Source: Anastatus disparis
Lineage: Eukaryota; Arthropoda; Insecta; Hymenoptera; Eupelmidae
Length of the DNA stretch: 64,000 bases
NCBI GenBank assembly: GCA_017163975.1
Contig: JAFFSR010000221.1
Span: 1,302,001-1,366,000 of the forward strand
Direction: 5' to 3'
Shown: positions 63,669 to 64,000 of the stretch, one piece after another
Layout of the letters: each line of letters opens with the position of its first letter
Numbering within the stretch: position 1 is the first letter of the stretch
Notes under the pieces: model-generated
Database searches by the model: none
Told to the model about the DNA's origin: nothing
What the model saw: only the letters and a program-made list of their open reading frames with translations
Translations under genes and position numbers: made by a program

Positions 63669-64000
63669 AAAAAATAAAAAACTTATCTATGAAATAATCC
63701 TATAAAAAAGAAAGAACAGATTGCAATTGAAACGTCTAAACGTTTTGATTGAATGAGTTTTATATTCGATTGGTTTAAGTATAATGCCAACCACAAACCT
63801 TTAAATCTAGATGCGCGCGTGGCACGCTTACATTCGCAACTAAAAATAAAAAGTTTAAACAACGAATTAAAAAGAAAAATAATTTACAATTACGCGTTAT
63901 ACAACTCTTTAATCCTCATTTAAACATACTGCGTGTAAAACGAAAATAAAATCATCACAAGCAACAATAATAATAAAAAAAAGAGGAGGAAACAAAAAAT

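Larger units (their letters stand above)
53601..64000. other. AT-rich non-coding stretch with simple repeats
   Basis: No gene is recognised. The stretch holds CT- and GA-rich runs at 53,935-54,050, 54,245-54,285 and 55,700-55,750. GTA triplets occur at 55,589-55,632 and ACT triplets at 59,197-59,235. There is a TA/CG-alternating cluster at 61,376-61,462, a short 19-bp tandem repeat at about 62,999-63,050, and a tandem duplication at 63,507-63,668. The longer frames (for example 55,650-56,054 minus and 60,190-60,492 plus) are low-complexity or lack any recognised domain. Confidence 0.6.

Noticed and set aside
1..64000. Integrated viral or polydnavirus-type sequence
   Set aside because: No viral structural or replication gene and no recognisable segment junction was seen. 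The only retroelement genes belong to a non-LTR retrotransposon.
1..64000. Prokaryotic features: operons, CRISPR arrays, ribosome binding sites, terminators
   Set aside because: Composition, SINEs, LINE and microsatellites indicate eukaryotic nuclear DNA, and no regularly spaced repeat-spacer array is present.

Overview
This window reads as AT-rich, non-coding DNA from a nuclear eukaryotic genome, most likely an insect. The insect assignment rests on a Jockey-type non-LTR retrotransposon, tRNA-derived SINEs and dense (TA)n, (GA)n, (TG)n and poly-purine simple repeats. A hymenopteran-like host is a guess from overall texture only. I find no host protein-coding gene, rRNA, functional tRNA, CRISPR array or operon. 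All the long open frames I inspected are low-complexity translations of poly-purine, poly-pyrimidine or TA tracts, apart from the retrotransposon frames. The window is probably a large intergenic or intronic stretch.

The best-supported content is mobile DNA. (1) At 51,255-53,564, minus strand, lies a Jockey-superfamily LINE of about 2.3 kb. It has a 5' UTR, a broken ORF1 (gag: conserved block before the zinc fingers, then three Cys/His knuckles), the first 30 codons of ORF2 (start of the endonuclease), a 3' UTR and a 20-nt A tail. The rest of ORF2 is missing. A perfect 15-bp target-site duplication flanks it. (2) The target was a tRNA-derived SINE, whose halves now lie at about 51,088-51,254 and 53,565-53,600. 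A second, older copy of the same SINE family lies at 187-366. (3) At 37,502-39,786 lies an element of about 2.3 kb with perfect 12-bp terminal inverted repeats. It contains a long imperfect hairpin with arms of about 100 bp and a set of repeats in both orientations. A small element of about 155 bp at 9,140-9,294 shares its right end and is probably a related MITE. (4) A possible tRNA-Leu-like SINE fragment lies at about 4,250-4,400.

The remainder is AT-rich sequence with microsatellites, tandem duplications (25.2-25.5 kb, 63.5-63.7 kb), strong purine/pyrimidine strand asymmetry (28.4-28.8, 34.0-34.5, 40.4-41.5 and 46.7-47.7 kb), and patches of alternating purine-pyrimidine palindromes (notably 32.7-33.5 and 61.4 kb). 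A few GC-richer islands (5.06-5.17 kb, 15.6-15.8 kb) have no clear identity. The strongest candidates for something undescribed are the fold-back element at 37.5-39.8 kb with its MITE relative, and the LINE that keeps gag but has lost ORF2.
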